NCBI RefSeq assembly: GCF_017741935.1
Contig: NZ_JAGHMH010000026.1
Location: 62,001-126,000 of the forward strand
Source: Rhizobium sp. 16-449-1b
GTDB lineage: Bacteria; Pseudomonadota; Alphaproteobacteria; Rhizobiales; Rhizobiaceae
Length of the DNA: 64,000 nt
Direction: 5' to 3'
Shown: in pieces, positions 9,645 to 17,704 of the stretch
Layout: every line of letters begins with the position of its first letter
Position numbering within the stretch: the first letter of the stretch is position 1
The notes under the pieces: generated by a model
Seen by the model: only the letters and a program-made list of their open reading frames with translations
What the model was told of the DNA's origin: nothing
The model's database searches: none
Made by a program: the position numbers and the translations under genes

Positions 9645-9970
9645 TCGTCCGGGATCTCCTTTGATGAAGCTTGCAGTGAAAAAATGACTTCTTCTGCAAT
9701 GCCAGATCCTGCGATGTTTTGAGTTCACATTCGCGAAAACCGCGTTTTCTCACGACGATGAAACTTGCATGCTCCAGATGAATTTTTCCGCCCTGAAGCG
9801 TTCAGGCGCGATCAGACCGCGTACAGCATGCTTCTCATGTAGATGGGGGAAGCATGCTAGCCGCGTCGATGGCCATTGCACCTCGTGCGTTCCGTTTTTA
9901 CGCTACTTGTATTTGAAGAATTCATTCAACGGCGCATTCCGATGGACCAAATTCAAGCGCACTCCGGGCA
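9645..9970. other. Intergenic region between convergent genes, with three small inverted repeats
   Basis: No coding sequence is evident. It lies between two genes that converge. It holds CCTGAA-GCG-TTCAGG (9792-9806), GAAAAC-CGC-GTTTTC (9735-9749) and a longer repeat, AGCATGCTTC (9825-9834) with GAAGCATGCT (9849-9858). None is followed by a clear T-run, so they are structural candidates for bidirectional termination, not proven terminators. Confidence 0.5.
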
Positions 9971-10633
9971 TCAATGCAGTTCTAGATCTCCTTCCTCTAC
10001 TCCTTTGATGTTGTCACACACCCACACAATGTCGGCATCTTCCTCAGAAGTCGAAACAATAGCGTGCGCCATCATGCTATCAAAATATATGCTGTCACCG
10101 GCTTCCATTTTGAGAGGTGCGTACAAGTCGGAATAAAATGTGACGGTTCCGCTCACGACGAAGATGAAAACTTCTCCCTCGTGCGAGATGAGCGTTTTGA
10201 AATCCGAGATTTTCCTCGCCTTGACCTTTGTACGAAACGGCAGGACCCGCTTTTTCGATATGTCGGAGGCAAGTGCGTGATGTATATAATGCTTACTGGA
10301 CAAAGCAGGCCCTTCGCCGCTTTTTGTATAGCTCCTTCGTCCTGCGCCCGCCTGCACCGGTGTTGAACTGAACAAGGCGCCGATCTCAAGTGAAAAGCCG
10401 GCAGCCAACTTTTGCAGGATATCGAAGGTAGGGGACATCACACCATTCTCTATCTTCGAGAGCGTGGAGCGTGCGACTTTTGTCTCATTGCTCACTTCCT
10501 GGAGCGTCAGCCCGCGCTCAAGCCGCAAATCACGAAGCTTCTGGCCAAGTTCTTGGCGACCATCGGAAGATAAATTTTCCGACATCCCTGAGCTTTGCAA
10601 TAGCGTGATCTTCGTCTGCTTTGTCGCTCGCAT
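9971..10633 (-). CDS. XRE-family transcriptional regulator with C-terminal cupin domain
   Basis: 220 residues. A helix-turn-helix of XRE type spans about 28-82 (LRDLRLERGLTLQEVSNETK, then KIENGVMSPTFDIL) and a small cupin barrel spans about 150-215 (HEGEVFIFVVSGTV, then MEAGDSIYFDSMMAHAIV). Such fusions are usually one-gene metabolite-responsive repressors of amino acid or polyamine catabolism. The ATG at 10633 has AGGAAAG at good spacing. It converges on the lysine-type operon and is divergent to the ABC transporter operon, so it may control either or both. A 16-bp palindrome lies 102 bp upstream of its start. Confidence 0.85.
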   Translation of the reverse strand: MRATKQTKITLLQSSGMSENLSSDGRQELGQKLRDLRLERGLTLQEVSNETKVARSTLSKIENGVMSPTFDILQKLAAGFSLEIGALFSSTPVQAGAGRRSYTKSGEGPALSSKHYIHHALASDISKKRVLPFRTKVKARKISDFKTLISHEGEVFIFVVSGTVTFYSDLYAPLKMEAGDSIYFDSMMAHAIVSTSEEDADIVWVCDNIKGVEEGDLELH

Positions 10634-11197
10634 TACTTTCCTACCTTCAAATCGACTTCAAGTACCATCGGCATACTCTGTTTCGAATTTCATACGGCGC
10701 GAACGACTGTGGCGTCAAGGAGCGCGGGGAATGAGTTTCCTATAGGAAACAAATGTCATAAATTTGAGAAAAAGTGCTTGACCGGTAGGCATCAAAGTGA
10801 GACAAACTGCCCGACAAGCTCGGAGAACGGCCAGTACGGTCGGAAAGTCGCTCAAAGAAACGACAGTCATCCGAGCATTAAAAGAGGGTGATCAATTGCG
10901 TGGATCTCAATAACGTCGTGTCATAATCGAAAGCGTTCAGATTTTAGACCAGATGTTGTCTCGCCTGGCAGCAAGTCTAAATTGAATCGTGGGCGCGCGG
11001 CGTGAGGGTTTACGTGGCTTAACGTCGAGATTGGGCGAATCGCGCAGAATATTACCTTGAAACGAAACCTGTTGTGAATCGGATGCAATCGCACGCCGAC
11101 GCTTTAGCATGGGAATTCTAATGGCATGGATGGTGCAATTCTTTATCTTGGCGGGAACCAAAGCGCCGTATTGCCACCGACGGGGTGCCCGGACGTG
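10634..11197. other. Divergent intergenic region upstream of XRE regulator and ABC operon
   Basis: About 560 bp without a supported gene, AT-richer than its surroundings. It must carry promoters for both flanking divergent units. The clearest element is the palindrome at 10735-10750. An in-frame ATG at 11126 extends the downstream ATPase frame by 24 residues, but that extension does not look like family sequence. Confidence 0.5.
10735..10750. promoter_or_regulatory. 16-bp perfect palindrome, candidate operator
   Basis: GTTTCCTATAGGAAAC reads the same on both strands. It sits 102 bp upstream of the XRE-cupin start, in the divergent region. Autoregulation by that XRE protein is the simplest reading but is inferred from position only. 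Confidence 0.45.
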
Positions 11198-11959
11198 ATG
11201 GCGGCGACTGACAACGTTCTCATCCGGCTGTCTTCCTTGAGTAAGCATTACGGAAGCCACACGGTTCTTGACGGTATAGATCTCGAAGTGCGTTCGGGTG
11301 AAGTTCTCGCGATCATCGGACCGAGCGGTTCCGGGAAAAGCACGCTACTGCGCTGTATCAACTATCTCGAGCCGCCAGATGGCGGTACGATCTCTATCGG
11401 TGCAATGACGATTGACGCTGCGCGGCCCGTTGCACGCGCGGAGCTTTCTGGCCTTCGCCGGCGTGTCGGCATGGTTTTCCAGTCGTTCAATCTCTTTCCG
11501 CACATGTCGGTCCTGCGAAATGTAAGCTTGGCGCAAGAGCGCGTGCTTGGCCGCAGCCGCAGGGAAGCCGACGAGCGATCAATGCAGCTTCTCAAGCGCG
11601 TGGGCCTCGCCGATAAGGCGGAACAGTTTCCCGTCCGGTGTTCCGGCGGCCAGCAGCAGCGTATCGCTATTGCCCGTTCGCTCGCGCTCGATCCGGAAAT
11701 CATGCTGTTCGACGAGCCGACATCGGCTCTCGACCCCGAGCTCGGCCTTGAGGTTCTCGCCGTAATGCGCGAGCTGGCCGAAAGCGGCATGACAATGATC
11801 GTCGTTACCCACGAGATGAGCTTTGCCGAGAACGTTTCCGACACGGTCATGATCATGGCCGACGGTCATATCGTAGAAAAAGGACCGTCGAAGGAGGTCA
11901 TGCGCAATCCGCAACAGGAGCGGACGAAGCGCTTTCTCCGCGCGGTACACGATCGATGA
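11198..11959 (+). CDS. Polar amino acid ABC transporter, ATP-binding protein
   Basis: 253 residues of the GlnQ/HisP family, the cytoplasmic ATPase of a polar amino acid importer. Walker A GPSGSGKST (41-49), Q-loop Gln95 in GMVFQSFNLFPHM, signature SGGQQQRIAIARSLA from 149, Walker B IMLFDEPTSALDPE from 168. Starting at ATG 11198 gives the usual family length; GTG 11195 and ATG 11126 are alternatives and no strong ribosome site distinguishes them. The stop overlaps the permease start in ATGA. First gene of a four-gene transporter operon. Confidence 0.88.
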   Translation: MAATDNVLIRLSSLSKHYGSHTVLDGIDLEVRSGEVLAIIGPSGSGKSTLLRCINYLEPPDGGTISIGAMTIDAARPVARAELSGLRRRVGMVFQSFNLFPHMSVLRNVSLAQERVLGRSRREADERSMQLLKRVGLADKAEQFPVRCSGGQQQRIAIARSLALDPEIMLFDEPTSALDPELGLEVLAVMRELAESGMTMIVVTHEMSFAENVSDTVMIMADGHIVEKGPSKEVMRNPQQERTKRFLRAVHDR

Positions 11960-12600
11960 GCGTGGCAGAGTTTCTTCCCCTCCTCCGGGGTCTAACCTGG
12001 ACGATCGCGCTGACGGCAGGAGCCTTTCTAATCGGGGCCGTGCTCGGCATCCCGCTGCTTGTAGCACGCCAGAGCAAATTCTTGCCGCTGCGGGCGCTCG
12101 CGATGGTCCTAATCCAGGTCGTGCGAGCCATACCGCCTATTCTCTGGCTCTTCATCATCTTCTTCGGTCTTGGCATGAGCGTGACGCCGATAAGCCCTTT
12201 CCATGCCGCTCTTATGGGGCTTGGGCTGATTGCAGCCGCGAACATGGCGGAGATATATCGGGGCGCGGTCGCGTCCGTCCATCACGGACAGTGGGAGGCC
12301 GCCTCAGCACTCGATCTTGGCCACTGGTCGGTCTTCCGCGACATCATCGCACCCCAGGCATTCCGCGTCGCGCTGCCGTCGGCGGCGAGCTATCTCATCG
12401 GCCTCATGAAGGAGACGGCAGTCGCCTCCGCCATCGGCGTGTCGGAGCTCGCCTACCAAGGCAACCAGCTTTCGCAGCTCACCTATCGAGGCCTTGAAGT
12501 GTTCGCAGTGGTCGGGCTCTTTTACGTGCTTCTGAGCCTTCCAATCGCATGGCTCTCGCGCATGGCCGATGGCTATCTCCAGGCAAGGGTGGCGCGCTGA
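11956..12600 (+). CDS. Polar amino acid ABC transporter permease (HisM/HisQ family), first subunit
   Basis: 214 residues, mostly hydrophobic, with about five membrane spans. The cytoplasmic EAA loop that docks the ATPase is visible as GQWEAASALDLGHWSVFRDI near 114-133, followed by APQAFRVALPS. The start overlaps the ATPase stop by four bases (ATGA). It forms the membrane channel with the next gene product. Substrate unknown from the permease; an amino acid entering the neighbouring catabolic operon is likely. Confidence 0.87.
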   Translation: MSVAEFLPLLRGLTWTIALTAGAFLIGAVLGIPLLVARQSKFLPLRALAMVLIQVVRAIPPILWLFIIFFGLGMSVTPISPFHAALMGLGLIAAANMAEIYRGAVASVHHGQWEAASALDLGHWSVFRDIIAPQAFRVALPSAASYLIGLMKETAVASAIGVSELAYQGNQLSQLTYRGLEVFAVVGLFYVLLSLPIAWLSRMADGYLQARVAR

Positions 12601-13262
12601 TGTTTCCGACTTACGACGAAATCTCCACTTGGCTGCCTCATCTCCTTGGCGGGCTCTCGATCAGCCTGCAGGTAACGGCACTCAGTCTTCTTATCGGCAT
12701 TCCGTTTGGTCTGGTTCTGGCGCTCGGCGTGCTGGCCAGGAACCGCGCGCTGAAGGGCCTCAGTCTCTTTCTTGTCGAGATCGGCCGCGGTGCGCCCGCG
12801 TTGGTGCTCCTTCAGTTCATCTATTTCGGCTTGCCAACGACCGGGGTGACGCTTGGCTCTTATGCCGCCGCGGTGATCGCGCTCGCTTGGAACACCGGCG
12901 CATATACCAGTGAGATCATTCGTGCCAGCTTGCAATCCGTCGCCCATGGCCAGCGGGAGGCGGCGGTCGCCCTCGGTCTCAACCGGCTCGACGAACTGCG
13001 CTACGTGCTCCTGCCGCAGGGCCTGCGTGTGGCACTTCCTGCATTGCTCGGTTTCTCGATCCTTATTTTCCAAGGTACGTCGCTCTGCTTCACCATCGCA
13101 CTGCCGGAGCTGGTGAGCCGTGCCTACGAGATCGGCTCGACGACCTTCCGCTATTTCCCGGCTCTGCTTTCAGCTGGCGCACTCTATGCCTGCATTTCCA
13201 TCCCCGCCGCCCTCTTCGTCAGTCACGTCGAGAAGCGTGCGGGACTTTACGCCCACCGTTGA
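12600..13262 (+). CDS. Polar amino acid ABC transporter permease, second subunit
   Basis: 220 residues with the same architecture as the preceding permease; EAA loop GQREAAVALGLNRLDELRYV near 120-139 and PQGLRVALPALLG after it. The ATG at 12600 overlaps the previous TGA by one base. The two permeases are similar but distinct, consistent with a heterodimeric channel. Confidence 0.87.
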   Translation: MFPTYDEISTWLPHLLGGLSISLQVTALSLLIGIPFGLVLALGVLARNRALKGLSLFLVEIGRGAPALVLLQFIYFGLPTTGVTLGSYAAAVIALAWNTGAYTSEIIRASLQSVAHGQREAAVALGLNRLDELRYVLLPQGLRVALPALLGFSILIFQGTSLCFTIALPELVSRAYEIGSTTFRYFPALLSAGALYACISIPAALFVSHVEKRAGLYAHR

Positions 13263-13285
13263 ACCTCAACTGAAAGGATACCTGC

Positions 13286-14125
13286 ATGACCATCGTATCG
13301 ACCACCAAGCAGATTCTTCTAACCGGCATTGCCGGGTTCCTGATCTCGTCCTCTCTTGCGTCCGCGCAAGATTGCACGCCGAAGCACCAGTTCGCGACAG
13401 TTGAAGCCGGAACGCTGACGGTCGCGGTTACCACCTATGCCCCGCATTCCTTCATCGATGACAGTGGGGCCATGAAGGGCATCGATGGCGACATCGCCGC
13501 GGAGTTTGCCAAGCGCGAATGCCTGAAGGTCAAGGCCGTCGCCGTCGATCCCGCCGCTGCCATCCAATATGTGCTCTCCGGCCAGGCCGATATCACAACT
13601 GGCGACTGGTATCGCACGGCAGAGCGCGCGAAGGTCATGAGCCTCTCCGCACCGCTCTACACCGACCAGATGGGCATCTACTCAAAGGAAGACTTCAAGA
13701 AGGTCTCGGATCTTGAAGGCAAGCAGGTCGGCACGGTGCAGGGCTATCTTTGGGTCGCAGACCTGAAGACCCTGCTTGGCGACTCCCTGAAACTCTACCC
13801 GAATTCGGTCAACATGCAGCAGGACCTCAAGTCCGGCCGGATCGATGTGGCCGTCGACGGCTATTCGACCGGCGTGGTTGCCGCGCAGAAAGGTGCGCTC
13901 GGTGATATCAAGGTCAATGTCGCGACCTCCGATGATCGCGTGAAGGCGAGCAAGGAAGCAGCGCAGGCGGCCTTCCCTTATTCGCTGAAAGCCAAGGAAC
14001 TGGGCGTCGCGCTTGATGCCGGGATCGCCGAGATGCATGCGGATGGCACGATCGTCACCATCCTGAAGTCCTATGGACTGGACGGTACCGCAGCAGAGAC
14101 CGGTGCCCCGCGCCTCGTCGAGTAA
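13286..14125 (+). CDS. Polar amino acid ABC transporter, periplasmic substrate-binding protein
   Basis: 279 residues. A Sec signal peptide (about residues 1-27, ending SSSLASA before QDC) is followed by a family 3 solute-binding fold: AGTLTVAVTTYAPHSFID, MKGIDGDIAAEFA and the closing EMHADGTIVTILKSYGL. The family binds polar or charged amino acids, opines or related compounds in the periplasm. AAGGA precedes the ATG. Last gene before a strong terminator. Ligand identity cannot be read from the sequence. Confidence 0.88.
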   Translation: MTIVSTTKQILLTGIAGFLISSSLASAQDCTPKHQFATVEAGTLTVAVTTYAPHSFIDDSGAMKGIDGDIAAEFAKRECLKVKAVAVDPAAAIQYVLSGQADITTGDWYRTAERAKVMSLSAPLYTDQMGIYSKEDFKKVSDLEGKQVGTVQGYLWVADLKTLLGDSLKLYPNSVNMQQDLKSGRIDVAVDGYSTGVVAAQKGALGDIKVNVATSDDRVKASKEAAQAAFPYSLKAKELGVALDAGIAEMHADGTIVTILKSYGLDGTAAETGAPRLVE

Positions 14126-14135
14126 GCATTTTATC

Positions 14136-14162
14136 AGCGGGGGAGTTCGCTCCCCCGCTTTT
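14136..14162 (+). terminator. Rho-independent terminator after the ABC operon
   Basis: A perfect 10-bp stem AGCGGGGGAG / CTCCCCCGCT closed by a TTCG tetraloop, followed by TTTT. It lies 10 bp after the binding-protein stop and upstream of the racemase-like gene, so that gene is either read-through-limited or has its own promoter. Confidence 0.9.
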
Positions 14163-14192
14163 CAGCTTAAATGGAAATCGGAGACAATAAAG

Positions 14193-14927
14193 ATGACTGT
14201 CTATACGGTCACGCGCAAAACGCAGTCCTGGTACGGTGAGCAAATCGGCATCTTGATCCTGGATGCAGCCTATCCTTGTGTGCCAGGAAACGTTGGCAAC
14301 GCAACCACTTATGACTACCCCGTCCGCTTCCAGGAAGTGCGCGGCGCCTCCATCGACCGGCTGCTGAACCAGCGCGATCCGGCGTTGAAAGAGGTCTTTA
14401 TCGAAGCGGCCGTCGAATTGCAGAACCGCGGCGTGAAGGCTATCACCGGCGCCTGCGGCTTCATGGCCTATTTCCAGGAGGAGGTCGCGGCAGCGGTCGA
14501 TATTCCGGTCTTTCTGTCCAGCTTGATGCAGATCCCGTTCATGCATGCGCTGTGCGGAGGCCGCGTCGGCGTCATTACTGCCAATGCCTCGCGGCTGACG
14601 CCGCGCCATTTCGCGGCCTGCAATGTTGCTGATTTCATTCCGTTGGCGGTTTCGGGCATGGAAGATCAGACGGAATTTCGAGAGGCCATCCTTGAAGAGC
14701 GCGGCACACTGGATTCTGCCGCAATTGAGCGTGAGGTGACAGCCGTTGCGCGCAAGCTGGTCGCCGATAACCCGGACGTAAAATCGATTCTACTCGAATG
14801 CAGTGACCTACCGCCATATGCACACGCAGTGCAGTCTGCAACCGGACGGCCGGTCTTCGACTTCATTACAATGATCAACTATGTACAGAGTTGTACCGCA
14901 CGCCGTCCCTATTTCGGAAGCATTTAG
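14193..14927 (+). CDS. Aspartate/glutamate racemase-family protein
   Basis: 244 residues of the Asp/Glu/hydantoin racemase superfamily. The two catalytic-type cysteines are Cys88 in ITGACGFMAYF and Cys203 in LLECSDLPPYAHAV, at the spacing expected for cofactor-independent racemases and decarboxylases. ATG 14193 has GGAG upstream; earlier in-frame codons overlap the terminator. It follows an amino acid transporter. Conversion of an imported D- or L-amino acid is a reasonable inference, but no substrate is assigned and a role as a non-racemase member (maleate isomerase or decarboxylase type) remains open. Confidence 0.75.
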   Translation: MTVYTVTRKTQSWYGEQIGILILDAAYPCVPGNVGNATTYDYPVRFQEVRGASIDRLLNQRDPALKEVFIEAAVELQNRGVKAITGACGFMAYFQEEVAAAVDIPVFLSSLMQIPFMHALCGGRVGVITANASRLTPRHFAACNVADFIPLAVSGMEDQTEFREAILEERGTLDSAAIEREVTAVARKLVADNPDVKSILLECSDLPPYAHAVQSATGRPVFDFITMINYVQSCTARRPYFGSI

Positions 14928-15006
14928 GGTGCCAGACAGCAGTTTTTGGAGTTCAAGGTAGCTATTAGCTGTTACCGTTTTCAAACTGGAGGGTGATTTC
15001 CAGAGA

Positions 15007-15246
15007 TTGGCTGAATTGTCTCCAGACTCAGCAGAAAGTAGCAGGCCAGGAATGCTCTCTCCACTGGAGAAAGCGTGCCTTCGTTGGCTTTTGCGAGGCA
15101 GAACAATTGATGAGATGGTCGTTCTAGTTGGCAGATCAAAACACGAGATTGAAACGTGTATTGCCAATGCGGTTAAGGCTGTTGGTGCAACTTCCATTGA
15201 AAATGCACTACATATACTCGCCACGAGGAAGCGTCGTGACCTTTGA
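15007..15246 (+). CDS. Short LuxR/GerE-type helix-turn-helix protein
   Basis: 79 residues consisting almost wholly of a LuxR-type DNA-binding domain: LSPLEKACLRWLLRGRTIDEM, then GRSKHEIETCIANAVKAVGA and ENALHILATRK. There is no receiver, autoinducer-binding or kinase domain. The start is taken as TTG 15007 because a GGAGGG lies at 14988-14993; the spacing of 13 is long, so the start is uncertain. It is codirectional with the racemase gene. It could be a free-standing regulator or the surviving end of a larger LuxR protein. Confidence 0.6.
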   Translation: MAELSPDSAESSRPGMLSPLEKACLRWLLRGRTIDEMVVLVGRSKHEIETCIANAVKAVGATSIENALHILATRKRRDL

Positions 15247-15496
15247 GTAAATTCGAGGTCGACAAGTCTTTTCGGTCGGAATTGCTCTCCATGACTTAGT
15301 GATGTTGGATGAACCCGGGCAACCATTCTGGCCTAGCGTCTTAGCGGCACCCCACTCTGACAGAATCGCGATTAGGTCAGATTGGGGTGCCTCCATGCCG
15401 TTTTAAACCACGTCTTTCGACGATCATCTTGAGCTACCTGGCGCTGACCGGCTAGGGGTCGGAACAAGAGCAGTTCGAAATCGTACCAGGCCTTTA
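15247..15496. other. Intergenic region with a large palindrome
   Basis: No gene is seen. The notable element is the near-palindrome at 15346-15391, described separately. The right part may contain the end of the adjacent decayed IS1595-type element, whose exact terminus I could not fix. Confidence 0.4.
15346..15391. repeat. 46-bp near-perfect palindrome
   Basis: Arms GGCACCCCA and TGGGGTGCC (nine pairs), one mismatch, then TCTGAC and GTCAGA (six pairs), two mismatched pairs, and the self-complementary core AATCGCGATT (15364-15373). Only three pairs of the 23 are mismatched. It lacks a T-run on either side, so it is not a typical terminator. It could be an operator, a pair of abutting mobile-element ends, or a cruciform-forming site. 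Confidence 0.7.
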
Positions 15497-16397
15497 TCAA
15501 CCAAAGACAGCCACGGCAGATTTGATGGTGATGCCGCCGCTTCGACTACGGCGCATTTGGCGGCCGGTAGCAGCATGGAAGACCTGCTGCAATTGCGGTG
15601 CGGGAGGAACGCGTGATCAGAGGGTTTTCGTGCTTTCCTTGCCGCTTCGGCTTTTCCGCACTCCTTGGCCGATAACAACGCGCTGGGACAAGCGGAACCC
15701 GATTTCATGGAAATACAGGTCGGCAAGTTCCGGGCTGATGCGATGAAAGACGCCTGCAATGGTTCGCCGGATCCGGGCATTGAACCCCTCGGCTGAATTG
15801 ACGTGGACGGCATCCCGTACATATTCGCGGCTGGAGTGGTTGACCGTCTCGTGTACGGCAAAGCTTTCCCCTATGGCCACGAACGCCTTTGCCTCGTCGC
15901 TCATCAAATGCGCTCGAAGTTCAACTTGTGTTGCAACTGCTCGTACAGCAGCACGCAATGAAAGGCCCGTAACGACAGTGGCACGGGCATCGCCCGCAAT
16001 GGAACCTGGGGTGAGGTCTGCCGGTCGCTGCACAATCGCAATGACCGGCGTCTTCTCCGTCTTTATCTGCCCCCCTTGCGGCCTCTTCCAGGAGGCGGAT
16101 CATCGGGATGCTTTCTGGGTCTGCCGCCGAGATAGAAATGGTCGACTTCCACCGTGCCGTCGAGCATGTGCTCGCGCGCCACCATGAGCCGCAGTGCATG
16201 ACCGATCCGCCAGGCGGTCGGTTGGCTAACGCCAAGGGTCTCGGCGAGACGGACCGAGGATAGGCCTTTATCCGACTGCAACAACAGCCACATTGCTTTG
16301 AGCCAGGTGCGCAACGGAAGCTTCGTGGCATGCAAGGGCGTATGCGTTGTCACGGTGAACTGCAAGCGGCAATCACCGCTGGAGCATTGGTAGAGGC
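15497..16397 (-). pseudogene. IS1595-family (ISXO2-like) transposase, decayed
   Basis: Read on the minus strand, the first frame begins inside the zinc-ribbon end (YQCSSGDCRLQFTV at about 16392) and includes VSQPTAWRIGHALR and GTVEVDHFYLGGRPRKH. It is cut by a one-base shift in a run of six Gs near 16050, after which the family sequence resumes in another frame (TPVIAIVQRPADL, then SDEAKAFVAIG and HVNSAEGFNARIRRT). A TGA at 15617-15619 interrupts the C-terminus, which continues as HAATGRQMRR to a stop at 15497. About 45 N-terminal residues are missing at the junction with the lysR gene. A non-functional remnant. Confidence 0.8.
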
Positions 16398-17296
16398 CAG
16401 GCCGACGTAAACTGACGAACCTGGTCAGCGACCCAAGCCCGAAAAGCCCTGACCTTAGGATGGTCCTGATTGCCAATCCGATAGACAAGGTCATAGCCCC
16501 ATTCTACCTCAAGCGTCGCCTGCGGGAAGAGAGGCAGGAGACGCCCGGCAACAAGGTCTTCAGCAACAAGAACACTCCGCCCAAGTACCACGCCCACGCC
16601 ACGGACCGCCGCCTCGATCGACATGCTACCATGGCTATAGCCCGGGCTTCGCATGACCGGATAAGGCAACTGCATCACGGCGAACCATCGTTCCCATGTC
16701 GTGGTCATGCCGATCTCGTGGATCAGTTGGCACTTCGCCAGGTCTTCGACCCGATCCAACCCTCCCATCTTCTCCCGGTATTCCGGAGAGCAGACGGGCG
16801 AGACAACCTCATTCATGATGCGCTCGGCCGATGCGAAGGGATATTGCCCGTTGCCATAGCGGAGCGCCACGTCGACATGGCCAGAGGCAAAGTCGACGGG
16901 GTTGTCTGTAACTTCCACGTGAACGTCCAAATCGGGATGGTCTCCAATCAGCCGATGAAGCCGCGGCATGAGCCATTTGCTTGCGAAGGACACGCCGCAA
17001 CTGACCACCAGTCGGCTCCTATCGTTCCTGCGCCTGATGTCTTCGGACTCACGTGATAGTTCTGACAGGACTCGCGTGACGGTGCTGAAGAAAGATTGGC
17101 CCGCTTCAGTAAGCTCGATCCTGCGGGTCAGGCGGCGGAAGAGGGGGACGCCGACGTGGTCCTCGAGTGCTTTTATCTGGCGGCTGACCGCTCCATGCGT
17201 CAAATGCAGTTCCTCGGCCGCGAGCGTCATGCTGAGCCGCCTTCCCGTAGCCTCGAACGCGCGCAGTGTCTGGAGCGGGGGAAGAATGTCGGCCAT
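16373..17296 (-). CDS. LysR-family transcriptional regulator (GcvA type), 3' end fused to IS remnant
   Basis: 307 residues from ATG 17296. The N-terminal winged helix is clear: LQTLRAFEATGRRLSMTLAA, then ELHLTHGAVSRQIKALE. The effector domain follows (SCGVSFASKWLMPRLHRL) and ends with RAFRAWVADQVRQF. The last residues (TSAWPLPMLQR) are read from sequence belonging to the transposase remnant, so the native C-terminus was probably lost or altered by a few residues when the IS arrived. GTG 17323 is an alternative start. Gene order gives no target; the 400 bp upstream are non-coding. Confidence 0.82.
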   Translation of the reverse strand: MADILPPLQTLRAFEATGRRLSMTLAAEELHLTHGAVSRQIKALEDHVGVPLFRRLTRRIELTEAGQSFFSTVTRVLSELSRESEDIRRRNDRSRLVVSCGVSFASKWLMPRLHRLIGDHPDLDVHVEVTDNPVDFASGHVDVALRYGNGQYPFASAERIMNEVVSPVCSPEYREKMGGLDRVEDLAKCQLIHEIGMTTTWERWFAVMQLPYPVMRSPGYSHGSMSIEAAVRGVGVVLGRSVLVAEDLVAGRLLPLFPQATLEVEWGYDLVYRIGNQDHPKVRAFRAWVADQVRQFTSAWPLPMLQR

Positions 17297-17704
17297 GGCA
17301 TCCCAGGCGTGAGCCGCTCTCACGCATCCCGTGAGAGCAAATGGTTTGTCGAAAGATTACACCGCATCTTACACATGCTGCGAACGCACGCCAAATTCAA
17401 GTCTCGTTCGGGACCTGTCTGCAGCCTGGTCAAGCAGAACTTGGGAAACGCCATTATCGACATCTTCACGGTTGCGGACACCGACACGCGAGATCTCCAT
17501 CATTCCCGTCAAAGAACCCACCGAGTTTCAGACATTTGTAGCCAAGCAGGCGGATGTGAACCCTTCGTGTGCTTGGCGGCTCACAAGGGAAAAGTCGCGG
17601 TGGGCTCCCGCAAAAATCAAACTTCTACTGCCGCCCCGGCAAAGCCGGGGGAACTCTCACGTTCGCTTAGGAATATGTTATCCAGCTGCGGCTAAAATCA
17701 TCTA
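17297..17704. other. Intergenic region upstream of lysR and a diguanylate cyclase gene
   Basis: Open frames here show no family sequence. The only structured element noted is CCCCGGC-AAA-GCCGGGG (17634-17650), a strong hairpin without a T-run, 55 bp before the GGDEF gene. Confidence 0.4.
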
